A stretch of DNA of 6,089 nucleotides from positions 1-6,089 of the forward strand of contig CAUZEO010000325.1 in the NCBI GenBank assembly GCA_963578625.1, in the 5' to 3' direction. Positions within the stretch are counted from its first letter, which is position 1. Every line of letters begins with the position of its first letter. Positions 5,207-6,089 of the stretch are shown one piece after another. Both the position numbers and the translations under genes were made by a program. The notes beneath the pieces are model-generated. The model was not told the DNA's origin. It did not search any database and saw nothing but the letters and a program-made list of their open reading frames with translations. The DNA comes from CAUZEO01 sp963578625. Lineage in GTDB: Bacteria; Verrucomicrobiota; Kiritimatiellia; SLOV01.

Positions 5207-6089
5207 AAGACAAACTCCTCTTTACTCCCGGGCCCCTGACCACCAGCAGGGCCGTGAAGGAAGCGATGTTGCGCGATCTGGGGTCGCGGGACGGGGTGTT
5301 CATTGACCTGGTGGCGGGCATTCGCGTGAAACTACTGGATGTGGCCGGCGTTTCAAAAGAATCAGGCTTCGAGGCAGTCCTCATGCAAGGCAGCGGCACC
5401 TTTGCCATCGAGTCCGTCATCGGCTCGACGGTGCCGCGAGACGGTAAGCTCCTGGTGATCGTCAATGGGGCGTACGGGGAACGCATGCTGAAAATCGCCT
5501 CGGTATTGGGCATTGAAACGAGCGTCCTTCAGGTTCCGGAGAACCGCAAACCGGATCCCCGGGATGTTGAAGCCATGCTGCGGAAAGATGCCTCAATTAC
5601 CAACGTGGCGATCGTCCATTGTGAAACGACGACCGGGATGATTTGTCCGATCGGACAGATCGGACAGATCGTGAAGTCCCTGAACCGGATCTACTTCGTG
5701 GACGCGATGAGCAGTTTCGGCGCGGTCCCGATTTCGATGGACGAAGCAGGAATCGATTTCCTGGTCTCCTCGGCGAACAAATGCATTGAGGGTGTTCCTG
5801 GTTTCGCGTTTGCCTTGGTTCGACGAGATGCGCTGGTAGCGACCGAAGGATCTGCGCGCAGCCTGAGCCTGGATTTGTTGGGCCAGTGGAAAGGCCTGGA
5901 ACGCGACGGACAGTTCCGGTTCTCGCCGCCCACCCACGCCCTGCTTGCATTCGATCAGGCTCTCGATGATTTGGCGGGGGAGTCCGGCCACCGGGAACCC
6001 TTTCTTCGTACACTGGAAAAACGAATGGGGATCGCAAATTTCGGCATGGGTACCCGCACGAGGGTATATCAAGCGCTGAGAACATTCCG
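5197..6089 (+). CDS. phnW: 2-aminoethylphosphonate:pyruvate transaminase, partial at 3' end
   Basis: This is a class V (fold type I) PLP aminotransferase that moves the amino group of 2-aminoethylphosphonate to pyruvate, giving phosphonoacetaldehyde and L-alanine; its product feeds PhnX. Counted from the ACG start, landmarks are TPGPLTTSR (10-18), QGSGTFAIES (about 65-74), HCETTTGM (about 142-149), Asp169 in FVDAMSSFGA (PLP pyridine-N contact) and Lys195 in SANKCIEGVPGF (Schiff base), each within one residue of the Salmonella enzyme positions (Asp168, Lys194). SLSLDLLGQW and SPPTHALLAF are further family signatures. About 297 of the usual 365-370 residues are in the window. The roughly 33 codons after residue 265 match the expected RYxxN...GMxxLGF segment poorly, so a frameshift near the edge is possible. 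Specificity is supported mainly by the adjacent phnX; other phosphonate aminotransferases are close relatives. Confidence 0.93.

Noticed and set aside
5649..5670. Tandem GATCGGACA units inside phnW
   Set aside because: They encode IGQIGQI without changing the protein length between flanking conserved motifs compared with Salmonella PhnW, so this is a codon coincidence and not an insertion.
1..6089. ACATTCC at the window start, near 2102 and at the window end
   Set aside because: A 7-mer recurring three times in 6 kb is within chance, and the copies have no shared flanks, so they are not read as terminal or attachment repeats.

Overview
The window has moderate GC content and is bacterial in style: tightly packed genes, Shine-Dalgarno sites and short overlaps. 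Its gene mix (creatininase-like protein, MDR dehydrogenase with an SxISPGTE motif, TIM-barrel sugar isomerase, a protein ending like PHP/DUF3604 proteins, and A/T heptamer tracts between genes) is often seen in Lentisphaerae/Verrucomicrobia/Planctomycetes-type or Hydrogenedentes-like genomes. That placement is a low-confidence inference. No rRNA, tRNA, CRISPR or recognisable transposase gene is visible.

Left half (1-2918), minus strand, read right to left. First comes a 230-aa protein that looks like only the C-terminal part of a PHP/DUF3604-type protein (2918-2226). A hairpin with a T-rich tail follows. Then come three closely spaced genes: a creatininase-family protein that stops at 117 aa (2068-1715), a zinc-type medium-chain dehydrogenase (1711-704; gap 3 nt) and a sugar-phosphate isomerase/epimerase (678-1, running off the window; gap 25 nt). 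The last two look intact and suggest oxidation and isomerisation of a sugar or polyol whose identity cannot be read from the sequence.

Centre (2919-3299): the two gene groups diverge here. The main feature is a roughly 181-bp imperfect inverted repeat (2924-3104) that folds on itself and carries smaller palindromes at its outer ends. It abuts the point where the DUF3604-like reading frame seems to have lost its N-terminus. A smaller relative of this repeat lies just past the same gene's stop codon.

Right half (3264-6089), plus strand: a ten-helix EamA/DMT permease resembling the phosphonate-associated DUF6 family, then phnX (phosphonoacetaldehyde hydrolase) and phnW (2-aminoethylphosphonate:pyruvate transaminase, cut by the window end). 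PhnW converts 2-aminoethylphosphonate plus pyruvate to phosphonoacetaldehyde plus alanine; PhnX cleaves phosphonoacetaldehyde to acetaldehyde and phosphate. The permease may move the substrate or a product. phnW appears to start at a non-standard ACG codon overlapping the end of phnX. The spacer before phnX holds two short tracts with 7-nt periodicity.
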